The translations under genes were made by a program, and so were the position numbers. Source: Straminergon stramineum (Eukaryota; Streptophyta; Bryopsida; Hypnales; Calliergonaceae). From it: a stretch of 64,000 nt of DNA. Positions 26,313 through 38,359 of the stretch are shown here, in pieces. The DNA is taken from positions 43,497,218 through 43,561,217 of the forward strand of contig OY987263.1 of NCBI GenBank assembly GCA_963920665.1. Direction: 5' to 3'. Under the pieces are notes generated by a model that was not told the DNA's origin, searched no databases, and worked only from the letters and a program-made list of their open reading frames with translations. Each line of letters opens with the position of its first letter. Position 1 is the first letter of the stretch.

Positions 26313-27650
26313 AGAACCCCCTAATGCCTAAGTTCTATAATTTACTTCTTAAAGTATATTCTAAATAAAACAAAACACTAAAGCTTCCAAACGTCCTAAC
26401 GATTTTGAATTTTAGATTCCATCCATATGGTTAGATTCACCAATGCTATCACCAATATTTTTTTATAAAATTTGGAAGGAAAATTCAAACTTCATACTAA
26501 ATTCAATTACAAGAAAAATATTATCATTTTTTGAGTAAAAATTGTTGGAATGGATTTGAAATGAAGTTCTCTCGCCGTGGTGGTTTTTTGAAATTTTTGT
26601 GTTTTTTAAATCTATGACCTTATATTTGCTAATCTAATTTTGAACTAGAGTCTATGCAATTTTGGCTCGGTCAATACTTGACATATTTCCACATTTGTAA
26701 TTTTAGAAAAAAAATATGTATTCTAATAACACCAAATCCAACCATTAGATAGGACAACAACTTGATAAAGTATCTCAACAAATTAAGATTACTATCATCC
26801 AACAATAATGAGAAAGAAAAAGGAGTCTATTCATCATCTAGAAATTGGACTTCAAAGATTCAGAGCACTAAGGGGTTAAATTAGATTGCTTGCTTTGTTT
26901 GTTTGTTTGCTTTGTTTGTTACCGTGAAATCTTTAAAATTGTACATCCCCAAGTTGTGTTCTTAGTACCATCATATAAAGTTTTCTACAATAGGAAGGGT
27001 GCATAGACTTTGTTTCATGACATTTAAACAAATGAATAACAGTTATGGATTTTTGAGTTATATTTGGATCATAAATTATGATCCAAAAATTATGGATTTT
27101 CTAGACCATGTGTCACTTGGGCAAAGTGTAAAAATTATGGATTTTTAAATTCTTTTTTGATCTAAAATTATCTTGAATTAAGAATTGGATCAATGACACA
27201 GGGCTACATGGTGTGTATTTATTATTAAAAAATTCATGCAATCATTGTAGTCCAAAGTTACATGGATGGAACCAAAAGTTCAAAACAAAGATAAGACAAA
27301 TTAATGTTGCCAAAGTGATGTAATCATGTTGTCTAGTCATTCTAAAAAACAACTTGACTTAAAGTTCAAATATTATTTAGTACTCCATATATAAATTTAA
27401 GAGTTGCCAAATGAAAAACTTCATTTTGTGATTTCTAAGATGACTGTAATTTTTTTATCACAATTGCTTTAGATATTTGAAATCTTTTTATCCTTTATTC
27501 ATATGGCAAATCTAAAACTATTGGTATATAGAATTTGTAAGGATAATGAAATAACATGTGCAATTATAAACAATTTATCCCATTTCAAAATCTATTCTAT
27601 AAATCTTTTAAATGAATTAGCAATGTGACTTTTTCTCGAAGAGCTAGTAA
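26313..27650. mobile_element. TTAA-type repeat (copy B), interrupted
   Basis: The part 26313-26879 begins CCCCCTAATGCCTAAG and ends CACTAAGGGGTTAA, and its interior is alike to 12100-12580. The part about 27357-27640 is alike to the second half of copy A (TTTGAAATCTTT, CAAATCTAAAA, ATTTCTAATGTGA-like segments). Between them lies unrelated sequence with a TTTG-rich run near 26890-26920. This is an old, partly degraded copy. Confidence 0.65.
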
Positions 27651-28186
27651 CTTCATTTATAACTTTTTGGGAAAAATATTGAGAATGATAATTAAATTTT
27701 TTTGATCAATTAATTGCACCATGAACTCTAGACTTTGGACAAAAGAATTGAACCTAAAAATGTATTGTATGGTTGTGAAATATAAATTAAACACATTGTC
27801 CAACTCAACAAATATTTCAAATGCAAGAGCATTAAGATGTAACAGTGGTCCATATAGCAACCTATACTTTCTCTACAATGGCTAATGCTATCCCATTCTC
27901 TCAATCCAAAAAAAATTCAAATATTTTGAGAAGCATCATTTGCATTTTTGTCAAATGGTTGATATTTTAAATTCTATAAATGCTAATTTCCTTCAATTTT
28001 TGTGTACAAGATTCTAAAATGATGTATACCAAATTGAATAAAGATAAAATAATTCCAAATCATATTGAACAAAATTGATTTTAGACATATCTAACTTTAA
28101 ATAAATTTTCTTTCAAATCACAACTAATTTTTTCTTCAAACTTCCATAGTAATGTGTAGTATGTAGCACACTACAACTTTCATATA
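27651..28186. other. AT-rich intergenic DNA, nothing recognised
   Basis: Very AT-rich. Only short, low-complexity frames. Confidence 0.5.
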
Positions 28187-28701
28187 CTCCCTATGTCCCA
28201 AAATAAATTTGGTGTTTCTAAATATACTTGTCCCAAATTAAATTTGATATGATGCAAGAATCGGCCCTCTACAATTTGATTGACAACAATTGAAGCTAAC
28301 TCACAAACCCTGAAGCAAAAGGATTTGCAAATATCATTATATAGCAATTTGATCCATACAAAGGGAATCAAAACACAACCTGTAATAAACCAAAGGTGGT
28401 GAATTCAACCCACAACTGTTCAACTACTACTAACAAATCTCTTGTGTGAAGAATTTCATGGTCTTGAATCACATGATATCATTGGAATTTAATGCAAAGG
28501 ACATCATTGGACTTCACACCAATGTTGGTTGTAGAATGATCCAAATTAATAGCACCAGAGCAATTCTAAAAAGGGAAAAAAAATTGTCAATTTCGATGCT
28601 TGTTGTCAACATGCACCACTCCACTATTGACATCCACTCTTTTACACCTAGTGGGGTTTATTATAAGCTATAGTAACTATGCAATATCTTAAAAATAGGA
28701 G
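28187..28701. mobile_element. Possible Stowaway-like MITE
   Basis: The left end CTCCCTATGTCCCAAAATAA after TA resembles the Stowaway consensus CTCCCTCCGTCCC. A poorer inverted match, TTAAAAATAGGAGTA, ends at 28703 with TA. The right arm is weak, so the boundaries are tentative. Confidence 0.4.
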
Positions 28702-28846
28702 TAACTTCATATTATTCTAACCCTTTCCAAGAAAAAACGGATTTCAAAACAAAAGAAGTATTTGCTTTTGGACTTTGTCCATTGATGCTTGTGGTATAGT
28801 TGTCTCAAAGAAAACTTTTCAAATTTATACTCAATTTTGATTGTCA

Positions 28847-28848
<2 letters not shown>

Positions 28849-28886
<38 letters not shown>

Positions 28887-28889
28887 TTT

Positions 28890-28920
<31 letters not shown>

Positions 28921-28960
28921 TTTTTTTTTTTTTATTTTTTTTTATTTTTTAAATTTTTTT
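28849..28960. repeat. AT dinucleotide run, poly-T and TTTA tandem repeats
   Basis: (AT)n runs from about 28849 to 28878, followed by poly-T, then about eight tandem TTTA units and further T-rich sequence. Simple low-complexity DNA. Confidence 0.95.
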
Positions 28961-29435
28961 TCAATGATTTGATACTTTAATTATAGAAAGATTAATAGAG
29001 TGAAAAATTTATTAATTTGAAATTTGCATGTGGACCATTTAACCCTTTATGAGATTGGCATCTGAGCCATTATGAGATTTGTATGTGGCACATTTTTCAA
29101 TAATTCGGCCTCTATAAAATAATATTCTTTCTAGCTCCCTCTCATAGTAAATTCCCAAATAAATAAACTTTTGTTTTTTTATTTTAATTTTTTGTGATAG
29201 CCAAGTATGATAATGCAAAATGGGTGATGGATGTTACAGCCAAAGAAAATAGACTCAAGGAATTTTCAACATTGTAAAATACATATAGTTGAAGAAATTA
29301 AAGAAAGAAATTGAATTTTTTGAATTTTTTAAAGAAATTCTAAGACATTTTTGCTTGATGTGAATGCATACAACCCAAGCCATGAAATGAACCAAGAAAA
29401 GTAAAGTCACAACAATTGTAGGGGTGACAAGGCCA

Positions 29436-29683
29436 ACGGTGCTAGTATATGAGCCCAAAAATGTGAGCTTGTGAGCATTGAGCCTACACTATAGGTACCT
29501 ATAATATAGATATGACACACTATAGAATGTGTATGTATCATAAACACCTATATTATGGGTATTTGTAACATATATATCCTATAATCATAGACGATTTCTA
29601 TGGTGTATACACCTATAACATAAGTGTGTAGTATTATAGGCTCATAGGCTCACACTCCTAAGCTCACATAATAGCAACCCTCA
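29436..29683. mobile_element. 248-bp MITE with 11-bp direct flanks, Mutator-like
   Basis: TGACAAGGCCA occurs exactly at 29425-29435 and again at 29684-29694, flanking the element. Inside the flanks are inverted ends: GGTGCTAGTATATGAGC and the reverse complement of GCTCACATAATAGCAACC, continuing into TGTGAGCTT and GAGCCTA. A 9-11-bp target duplication fits Mutator-like elements. The interior is full of short TATA/ATAGG palindromes. Confidence 0.75.
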
Positions 29684-29699
29684 TGACAAGGCCACTACA

Positions 29700-30949
29700 A
29701 TTCATTCTATTTTAATTAACCCCAAAACTCCCCTACAGTCCCAAATGCACTCTTGGAAGACAATTAAAGGGTTGGTAAGGTTCGTATGATCTCAATTTTT
29801 GGCACAATTTTGTGAATTTTTTATGATAAGAAAATAGATTAACTTTCTAAAAATATAATTCTAATGACCCAATTCTTGGAGAGACCTTTGCGATCATTTC
29901 TATATAGACATATATGGTCCACTATATGATCATGGGTTGCCCTTGACAATGAAAATTGAAGCCAATCCATGACGAGAATGATGGAATGAAATTGTGACCA
30001 AATTTGTGAGTGAAGCTAGGATGAAATGAAGTAAAAACGAAAATGGTGGAATGAGGCTAACTCTAAAATGATGGTATTTCAATTTCATGAGACTAAAATT
30101 GAAGCTCATAGTGTCTGTTCAATTGAGAGAATTCAAAAGATTTTGAACCCTTAAAAACCTTTGGGGGTTCAATTAAAATATAAAACCAAGGCCAAAAAAA
30201 GATGGAATTTTAGGAAAAAAATATGAAGGTTGAAAGGTCTTTAAGTGAAACACTGGATTTGGATCTCTGAAGTTTATATATTGACAAAATAGGGTCAGCA
30301 TACACCAATCCTCCAAAGTTCACCATAATGGATTCACAATTGCCAAGACTTGTGCACATCAATTGAGGTCTATAGACTTACACCATAAAGAAATGAGTCT
30401 ATTATCAATTTCTCAAACTTCATTTACAAGTAATTATGAATGTATTTTTTGTGTTTATTTTTTGGATATGTGAATGCATGACTTCTATTATTTAAAAGTT
30501 TCGAATTAAAGGGAATTTTTGAATAAAAAGTGAAACAATTCATATCAAACGTAATTGATGCTCAAAAAATCTGAAAATTTCCCATAGATTTAGAATATAG
30601 TGTAAAACATCATGGTGCATTTTTGTATTATCTTGGCACTCTAAAATTTGAAAAAGCCCACTCCATGGTTATAAACTTGAAGTTCTAATTGCTATATTTT
30701 AAATTCTACTTATGACCTTTAGGTTGGAATGGATTTAGCCAAATTTTGGAATGGTCTTAGGGGCTTCTCCATCTAGATCCTCTCATGAACTACTATTCCT
30801 ATTAGAGATTTTCTCCAAGGGGGGTTATTAAATCATTGTTTTCATGTCATTAACACCACATTTTTTCCTATAGCCTTTTGGCTAGTGGATACCCAATGTT
30901 ATATTCATACTCATGGATAATAAGATGGATAGTTTGGACTGTGATGGTA
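29700..30949. other. AT-rich intergenic DNA, nothing recognised
   Basis: No coherent frame, RNA gene or element ends were found. Confidence 0.5.
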
Positions 30950-32020
30950 TCCAAGTTAGGAGGGGTGCATGATCCGATGGTTGGGCTCCCCTAGGATAAA
31001 ACACCACCTTATTGTGGGCATCTTACAAAATTCTTGGAGGTGGATAAATCACGTGTTGTAGCTTATGAAGTTTAGGGGCTAGTTACAATGGATGAATTTC
31101 CATACATATTGGGAACTCACACTACTTGAACCTAGTTCTACAACTTAGTGAACATCTAGTGGTTGAAGGATATGTAGTGACAACAACATTGTTTGTACCA
31201 GTGGAGGATAAGGTGTTTGTACCACCAATTGGGTGGCAAACAATTGTGCTACCGATTGGGGTTTGGATAGGTTTGGGGGGCTAAACATGGCCCTTGAGTC
31301 CTAGACAATGGGAAAAATTGTTTACTATGACCATATTGGTTGCAATTCCTATACCAGATATTGATAGGAAAGTTTTTAGTTTTGTTTGGGGGGGCGTATG
31401 GACTGATTTTGCACTCATAGACATGGCTATTTGGTCCCCAAGACCCCTAATAGACTTTTTGATGTGTTCGTTGAGATCATCATTGACATTTTGGAACTTG
31501 GCTTCTAATTCTACAAATGAGAGGATTCTGATGGGGATTGCCATTGTATTAGTGGGGCTAATGGTTTCAACACTAGAGGTGTCAATTGACCCAAAATTAG
31601 AGGGTAAGGTTGCCCTTGTGGAGATTCTACTGAAGTAGGAGGTATGTAATGAGCAAGGATAAACACTAGTACCAATGCTACAGTCTGATTCCACATCCTA
31701 GTGTTTTCCTTCTCAATCTACTCCAAGTGTCAAGACACTATCTAGGGTTTGGGCTACATCTAGGGTTTTAGGGACCGAATTGAAGATCTCTATCATTGTG
31801 TTTTATTTATTAAAACCTTAGATGAGGTAGAACTTGATGGTCTCATTGGTGAAATGGTTTCCCCAAAAAATAGGTGATCATTGTGTTAAAACAATAGATG
31901 TAATCCAAGATTTCCTTCATGGCCCTTGCTGCATTCCCGTAAGGACTACTCAAGTACTTTCTTGCCCAGTCTTGGGCCGAAATGGCCTAAGGAAAGTTGT
32001 TTGTGAGACTAATTAGTTAC
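30950..32020 (-). pseudogene. Possible degraded gag-like coding fragment
   Basis: G+C is higher than the flanks. Minus-strand frames look protein-like. One is a 137-codon frame (31281-31694) with ELEAKFQNVNDDLNEHIKKS. Another, near 31850-32010, reads roughly AQDWARKYLSSPYGNAARAM then DYIYCFNTMITYFLGKPF. This resembles the helical capsid region of a retroelement gag, but there are stops and frame changes. No reverse transcriptase, primer-binding site or LTR pair was found. The assignment is weak. Confidence 0.3.
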
Positions 32021-33049
32021 AGTCATAGTGTCCTAAAGGGTCCTTATGGGTTAATCTTGAGAATTTTGGGAGGTGCATGGGTATAGCATGAGGTGCCATA
32101 CATTGGGGCATAACAATCGGTAAGCCTCGGGGTGCCATCATGTCATCCACCAAGTTTGGATCCATTAGTGGAGGGATGGATCTACCTCTTCTTCCCTAGA
32201 GGTGTGATTTTTACCTAAAGATGTCAAGTGGACATCACTCTATTGAACATAGCTTTCTATACAATCTAAAATAAACAAAAGTAAAAATAATAGTAACTAC
32301 ACCTAAATGCATACAAATAAACAATTAAACAATGTTCATATTATTGAATTGGTTAATTTGTTGTTTGATCTTGTTGAAAATCAAAGCATACTCTAGATTA
32401 TCTTCTTATGCATTCCTTGGACACTATATGAATAAACTATGAATTTTTAAAGTGCTCAAAATATGTGTATCTAAAAGTGATCCTCGGCTTTCATGAACAA
32501 AGGTTGTACATTTTAGGTAAAAATCTCTACAAATTGGTTTTAGAAAGGGGTTACAAATAGGTGCAATCAATGGGACACGACATTGTGTCTTTTGAAAAAG
32601 TGCATACTATCAAATTAGAAAATGAAGTGTTTTACATAATTGTTATGAAATATAATGTCTAGATTTTTTGTGTAAGTAGTTGGAATTCATAAGTATAGAT
32701 GTGTGAGATACTAAAGTGGATTGAACCTTTGGATAAATTTTGAGGTTGTAAACCCATTTACTTATTCAACTAATACTTTGTGTGAACTTTCCATTGATGT
32801 ACATTAGATGTTATTCAACAATACTAGAGGGCCGTTTCAGGCTATTTCTCCATGCTGGAAACCATCAAGTTTAGGCTAGAATTAAAAATGAATATTTAAA
32901 TATGTAAAAAAAAATTCAAAAAAATATGAATTTTTTAAAATTATAATCTGACATGGCCAAGCCACGTTAGTTAGCTGCTGTGGTTGAGTTCCCACAGTCC
33001 CAAGAAGGATTCCCTATCATTCATTGACCAAATAATGGTTGCAATGACA
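32021..33049. other. Intergenic, nothing recognised
   Basis: AT-rich, with no coherent gene or element ends. Confidence 0.5.
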
Positions 33050-33300
33050 TTTATGGGTTTGAGGTAGTCTACTTTTAACCCCTAACTACCTCATCGACCA
33101 TATTTGGTCAACGTGAAATTTCATGCTTATTTTGGGATGGGCAATTAAATTCCTGTGACCGCTTTGAAATTTTTTATGGGTAGTTTCAAAGGTTAACTAC
33201 TGAAATTTTTTATTTTTTATAGAAACAGGGAAATACTGGATTTTTGAGAGGTCCTCAAAGGCATATATGTATCTTAGTGGAAGAGTAAAGCTTGCCAATT
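33050..33300 (+). repeat. Direct repeat R4, copy 1
   Basis: Matches 34670-34880 in the same orientation. The best stretch is AGAGGTCCTCAAAGGCATAT followed by ATGTA, with weaker similarity upstream around the GGTCAACGTGAAATTTCA and GGTCGATCTGAAATTTCA segments. Copies are diverged and 1.6 kb apart. They are not convincing LTRs, since no TG..CA ends or priming site were seen. Confidence 0.6.
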
Positions 33301-34176
33301 TTACTTGATTTCTTAGCATTAAGCAAAGCTTGCCAATTTCACTTATTTGAGATCTAAAAAATTGTTCTTCTCCATTTGCTTTGAAAATGGTCTAAATGGA
33401 AAGAATAAAGTTTTTCATGATATTCACCATTGAAAATTTAAACATGCAAATGTTGATTTGGAGTTAATTGCGATTTCTACTTATTAAAAAAATTGCATTT
33501 GAACAATTGCAAGGTGGATTGTGTAATGAGTTTGATAGCTCTTCATTTGAACTTAAGGTTTTTGGAAGTGCATTTTAGTGTGATAATACAATTTTTAGTT
33601 AGTCATGTCACCTCCAATTCCAAAAAAGTCTTATATGCAAATTTCTAAAACATTGTGGGGGAGGGGTGGCATACTAAAAATAGAAAATGTGTATTTCTCT
33701 TGTTATAATCTCACAACTTCTATGCAATTTTTCTCTTTAAATTGGTAAGCACACTAATAAGCAAGCTCTTTAGACATCCATACAGTTAGATTTTGAAAAA
33801 AAAAACATTTTTTTGGGTTGGGGATAACTATAAGCCTATGCTCTTTTTTCATAGTCAAAACACACTTGGAAAGGCTTAGGCACTTAGGGTTGAAGTGCCC
33901 ACTTAAGAGATGATTGCCTTTTGGAGGAAGCAAAATTCCTTGCAACAATTTTTAGTCAATCTTAGTTGGAAGAAAAATGGAATTGAGATCTAACCCAAGT
34001 TATTTCATTTTTTGTACTTTTGTGGAATTAGTTACAAATTTTAGAAGTTGAAATGCAATTGTCATTGAAAGCAACCACTTCCTGAAATGTGCACTTTTGG
34101 TACATTGAAGAAAGCAAAATGTACCTCTGTCTCATGATTGGTTTTAGAGCATGGTCGCTTTAAGAGTAGACTACCT
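33301..34176. other. Intergenic, nothing recognised
   Basis: AT-rich sequence. A segment at 34150-34175 (GGTCGCTTTAAGAGTAGACT) resembles part of repeat R3 at 53117. Confidence 0.45.
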
Positions 34177-34669
34177 TAACTCCTTAATGCTTGAGGGTTT
34201 GGAGAGACTCACCATCTACTTCACCGTATTTTTGATGAAAGGATAATACAATAGGCTTTAGGTCCACAATGATAGACTATATTGAAGGCAAAAAAAATTC
34301 CTTTCATACATATTGTAGTTAAGTACATTTTCCAAATGTCAAAACATCCAATGAAAAAAAATGTTGAACATGATAAATTGGGAAGTATAGGGTGGTTCTA
34401 AAATAAGTTGTTCGTATACCATAGAGTAAATCCATATTATTGAGTAGTGAGATACAACCCTGGAGAACAAGTCAGGTGTACCTAGAGAAAGGCCATTGTG
34501 ACAAAATTGATGGCCTCCAATCATTACTCACCAAGTTGAGTAGTGTACACAATTCAAGTGTCAGTTGTAGGGTTTGAGTGTTAGTTGTGAGATTTGGAGA
34601 TAAACTTTGAAATACCAAATCGTGTTTAGGCATAGAATTTCCAATGCCAAATGAATATTTATATTTGTC

Positions 34670-34880
34670 CCTAATTGCCCAATCAACTATACATGGTCGA
34701 TCTGAAATTTCAGGCTTGACATTGTGTAGGCAATAAAATACCCTTGACTATTTCAAAAAATATTATAGGCAATTTTGAAGGTTTACTATTAAAACTTTTT
34801 TTTCACTAAAAAATGGTAAATATTTAATTTGTAAGAGGTCCTCAAAGGCATATATGTACCATTAGAAGTAGGGTATGATA
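34670..34880 (+). repeat. Direct repeat R4, copy 2
   Basis: Second copy of the segment at 33050-33300, sharing GAGGTCCTCAAAGGCATATA. It lies inside the candidate TTAA element. Confidence 0.6.
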
Positions 34881-35479
34881 CATTTGCAAAACAAACATTC
34901 ATGTTTGTTGGGATCTTCAATCCCAACATCCTTCCACCTTTTTGCTTTATTCTTCTTCACCTAGGACCTAGACATCTTCCCCGTCCTAGAATTAGAAATA
35001 AAAAAATCGATTAAAAAACTTTTCAAACGTTAATTACAAGAGTAATTTCAGCAACAAATGTTTTTGAACGTTCTCACATGTTCTCTAGTTTGCATTAATT
35101 AATATTCTATAAGGGCACATGTATAGGTCAGTGAATGCATTCATATGCATATCATCCAAATGTAAAAAGGTATGATACTAGGGTAATGCTTCAAAACATC
35201 TTGTGATGCTACAATGTTTGTCGTAGCAACACTCAGCCGAGGCATTTCCCTATAATTTAGAAACATAGCTTCTACTTAGGGGACTTCAAAACATCTTGAC
35301 ATGCTATAACATTATGTCATAGCAAGCCTTGGTTGAGGTCCCCATCAACTTCATTTGCATTGTTTCTAAATGAACCTTTCCTTCAATTGGGTGTGGGAAC
35401 ATCATTTAGTAATGAATTGTCCATCATGAATCCTCAAAGGGTATGGGTCAATTTGAAGATGAGAGCTTGCCCACTCATT

Positions 35480-35880
35480 GTCAAAACGCAGGAATTGTGC
35501 TCAAAGCAGAATTTCAGTCCTCACTTTAGTGTAGTAGAATACCTTCTTTCAAAAAACTTTGAACTAAAAAAAAGTGGGTAATTAAGCCAAGTTTAATCTC
35601 TAAATTTCTTTTTGAGGTTTTGAGGCTCCAACTAAAAGTTATGGACAAATTTTAGAGAGGGATTGGAAGGGACATTTTTTTGGACAATTTAAAACATTCT
35701 CTTTGATGTTTGTCCATAACTTTTTATTGGAGTCTTGAAATCTCAAATCAATTTTTGTAAATGAAATTTGGCTTGATTTCACAACTTTTTAAAGTTCAAA
35801 GTTTTTTGGGAAAAATTGTTCTACTATGCCCCAAATGAGGTTTGAAATTCTACTTTGAGATTGTTTGAAATTCTTGTGAA
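35480..35880. repeat. Long imperfect palindrome
   Basis: The left arm (about 35480-35670) and right arm (about 35690-35880) are inverted copies. Examples are AAAAAACTTTGAACT and its complement, GGCTCCAACTAAAAGTTATG against GACTCCAATAAAAAGTTATG, and CAAAGCAGAATTTC against CAAAGTAGAATTTC. A transcript would form a hairpin of nearly 200 bp with mismatches. No clear target duplication. Confidence 0.75.
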
Positions 35881-36556
35881 ATTCTTAAGAGAAAAATGAA
35901 AAAAACTCATATCTAGTATAGAATAGACTCAAAAAATCTGAAATTTTCACCATATTTGTACCATTATATTTTAGTGCATAAGAGCATGGTATAAATGAAA
36001 GTTATTGTGCTACTCTAAAATTAGAAAATCAACAAACTAGGCCCATAGTTCAAATTTCCAAGCAAATCTAAAAAAATGTTTGGACCCATTTCATTTATTT
36101 CAAAAAAATCATTGGGACTCGAGGACTAGGCCTGCACTCAAGTTGTATTTGAAGACTAGGGCTACAATGGAGTTGCTATAATTGTTGCACACCGGCTACA
36201 TTGGTCACCGTCCGTGCAACCTCTACAACTCCCGACAAATATCCTCCCTTACCCCGATGTATGTCTAAACCCTTGTATTGTATTCTTGGTAGAATACAAG
36301 CTTTGCATAGGCACAAAATCTTTAATTTTGTTGATATATTTTTTTAAATTGCTAAATTTTTAACTTACTCTTGCCCCCAACTTTATAGTTCAACACATTT
36401 CATGTCGATTCCATTTGTGTTATGTAAATGCAACCAGAACACAAACCGTAAGCCATTTCTGGCCATCTCAGCATTAAAGGGTTAAGTGGGAACAAGACGG
36501 AGTAAAAATTAAACTAATGCACTCCCTTACCTTGCTAACAATGTTGTTGTTTACCG

Positions 36557-36837
36557 GCAATTGGTCGTCAATTTGCACCAAAATATTAGGCCTTGCACCA
36601 AGCCTATAGAACATAAATAGTAAAATTTTGGATGAAATCACCAAAAAACTTCAAATGAAAAAAATATATTGGATGAAATCGCTAGATTGTGGATGAAAAT
36701 AGAATTATGAATATGTGATATGTGCTAATGTGATATTTTTGATCCAATATGTGGATGAATGATGAAATTTGGAGCACCACTATAACATTTAATGTTGCCA
36801 ATTTGGCACTTCACCAAAAATGAAAAAAAAAAACCTG
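36557..36837 (-). repeat. Dispersed repeat R2, copy 2 (inverted)
   Basis: Reverse-complement copy of 4955-5231, about 31.6 kb away. Shared blocks keep the same order along the whole 280 bp. Confidence 0.75.
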
Positions 36838-37189
36838 CTTGCTAAAGTGTCCCAACTCCTCCTCCCCCCCCCTGCTGTCCTTCTCCACGTTTTCCGATAA
36901 TCGAATCAAATCTCATGTACAGTAGAATGTATAGTGTATGTTAATGGCACCCCCCAAGGAATGGAACACGGACTTTCTTTTTCTCTCTCTCTTCCTCTCT
37001 TTGCCCCTGCAGATGCTTCTCCACAACTGAAGCAGCTGACTTCACTTGCTTTGCCTTTGCCTTAGCCTTATTCCCGTCCTTTCTCGACTGATTTCTTCAA
37101 GCTTTTTGATTTGTGCCTTCACCAACTTTTTGACATCTAGTTGTTTGGTTTCATCCTTTTGTATTTGCACAGTGGAGATGATTGATAGA

Positions 37190-37266
<77 letters not shown>
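37190..37266. repeat. TAA/ATA trinucleotide microsatellite
   Basis: About 25 uninterrupted units of a trinucleotide (AAT/TTA). It gives poly-Asn, poly-Ile, poly-Leu and poly-Tyr frames that are not genes. Likely length-polymorphic. Confidence 0.98.
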
Positions 37267-37269
<3 letters not shown>

Positions 37270-37448
37270 TGCAGGATATTCCACAACCCTTGCTCCTCAC
37301 TCAAGGCCAGGCTAATGGAGTGCGTGCGTGCGTGGATGCTGGCTTGATAACAGGAATAAGCAAGCAAGCACGCAAACAAGGGATCTAATCTGAATAATTA
37401 TACTGTTGGTATTCCCAACATCAGTACTGTACTGTACCAATACAGTAA

Positions 37449-37569
37449 AGGTATGTTCACACTTAGTGTTAGGAGTGATGTTTGCAATGTGAATCCAGTC
37501 CAAAAAGAGGTCTAAATTCGTTCCTAAGATCCTCAATAACACTCTTTAACACCAAGTGTGAACATACCT
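37449..37569. mobile_element. 121-bp Tourist-type MITE
   Basis: Ends AGGTATGTTCACACTTAGTG and the reverse complement AGGTATGTTCACACTTGGTG match with one mismatch over 20 bases. Both sides abut TAA (37446-37448 and 37570-37572), a TWA target duplication as in PIF/Harbinger MITEs. Its ends differ from those of the 3336 element, so it is a different family. Confidence 0.88.
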
Positions 37570-37654
37570 TAAGTAGCTTAACTTAATAAGAGTTGGAATT
37601 TCATCCTTTCCATCTGCTTTGCATGGGTTATCACTCACAACTCCCTTGGATGCA

Positions 37655-37742
37655 ATTCTTCTTCTTCTTCATCTTCTTCTTCTTTTTTATTTTTATTTTT
37701 TCCTTTTTTTGGGGGGGGGGTTTGGGGTTTGGGGTTTGGGGA
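37655..37742. repeat. CTT-rich run followed by a G tract and three TTTGGGG units
   Basis: A CTT/TTC microsatellite passes into a T-rich run, ten Gs, then three TTTGGGG units ending near 37741. A related run of GGGGCTT units lies near 37986-38008. The unit is not the usual plant telomere repeat TTTAGGG. Reading frames here are low complexity. Confidence 0.85.
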
Positions 37743-38359
37743 ACAAATGAAACGGGATTTCATTGCAAAAAAAGGAAAGAATACAAGCCACCAGCCACAG
37801 GTGGCCTGGGCCTGGGTGTTGTTGCAAATTTTATGGTTCAACGGCCAGCCTCTTTTGATAATCTCAAACTGAACAACAAGCAAGTTTGTTGGCAAACTGT
37901 TGGGAGGAAATCGAGCCATTGATTTCGCTCATTGGGAAGTTAGACGCACAGGCAAGAAGACTTTTTGATTACGGTACTTTTGTTGGGGCTTGGGGCTTGG
38001 GGCTTGGGTACACTGCCAATTTTTTTTTGGTTTACGACCGCGTCGCCAATATGTGGCATGATTCCATTGAATGAAACTCACAATCACAATTATTGCCACC
38101 TTGTTTGGGGCCTTAACTTATTGAAAGGATTGGGTTCCAAAAGTGGCACATGATGTGCAGACTTACTACCAGACTTTGGCTTTTTTACAACTTTGAGGAT
38201 GTAACTTAGCTCGAGTGGTGATGAGAGATGATGTTTTGTCTTGAAATGGGATGAAAAGGTGGTGGTGAAGTGGATGAAGGAAGGAAACTTGGTATGAATG
38301 GAAAAAATATGAATGGCGATAAGAAGACAAGATTTGATTCGAAATTTGAGTTTCTAAGG

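Larger units (their letters stand above)
34177..36485. mobile_element. Candidate 2.3-kb TTAA-ended element
   Basis: The left end TTAACTCCTTAATGCTTGAG (34177) and the reverse complement of the right end, TTAACCCTTTAATGCTGAG (36485), match over about 19 bases with one gap. Inside are R4 copy 2 (about 34670-34880) and a 400-bp imperfect palindrome (35480-35880). No transposase frame was recognised. Ends could be coincidental partners of two different elements. Confidence 0.5.

Noticed and set aside
33050..34880. R4 direct repeats as LTRs of a short retrotransposon
   Set aside because: Copies are diverged, lack TG..CA ends and a primer-binding site, and no target duplication is seen.
37042..37379. 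Frames with poly-Leu, poly-Asn, poly-Ile and poly-Tyr
   Set aside because: They are translations of the TAA microsatellite on both strands.
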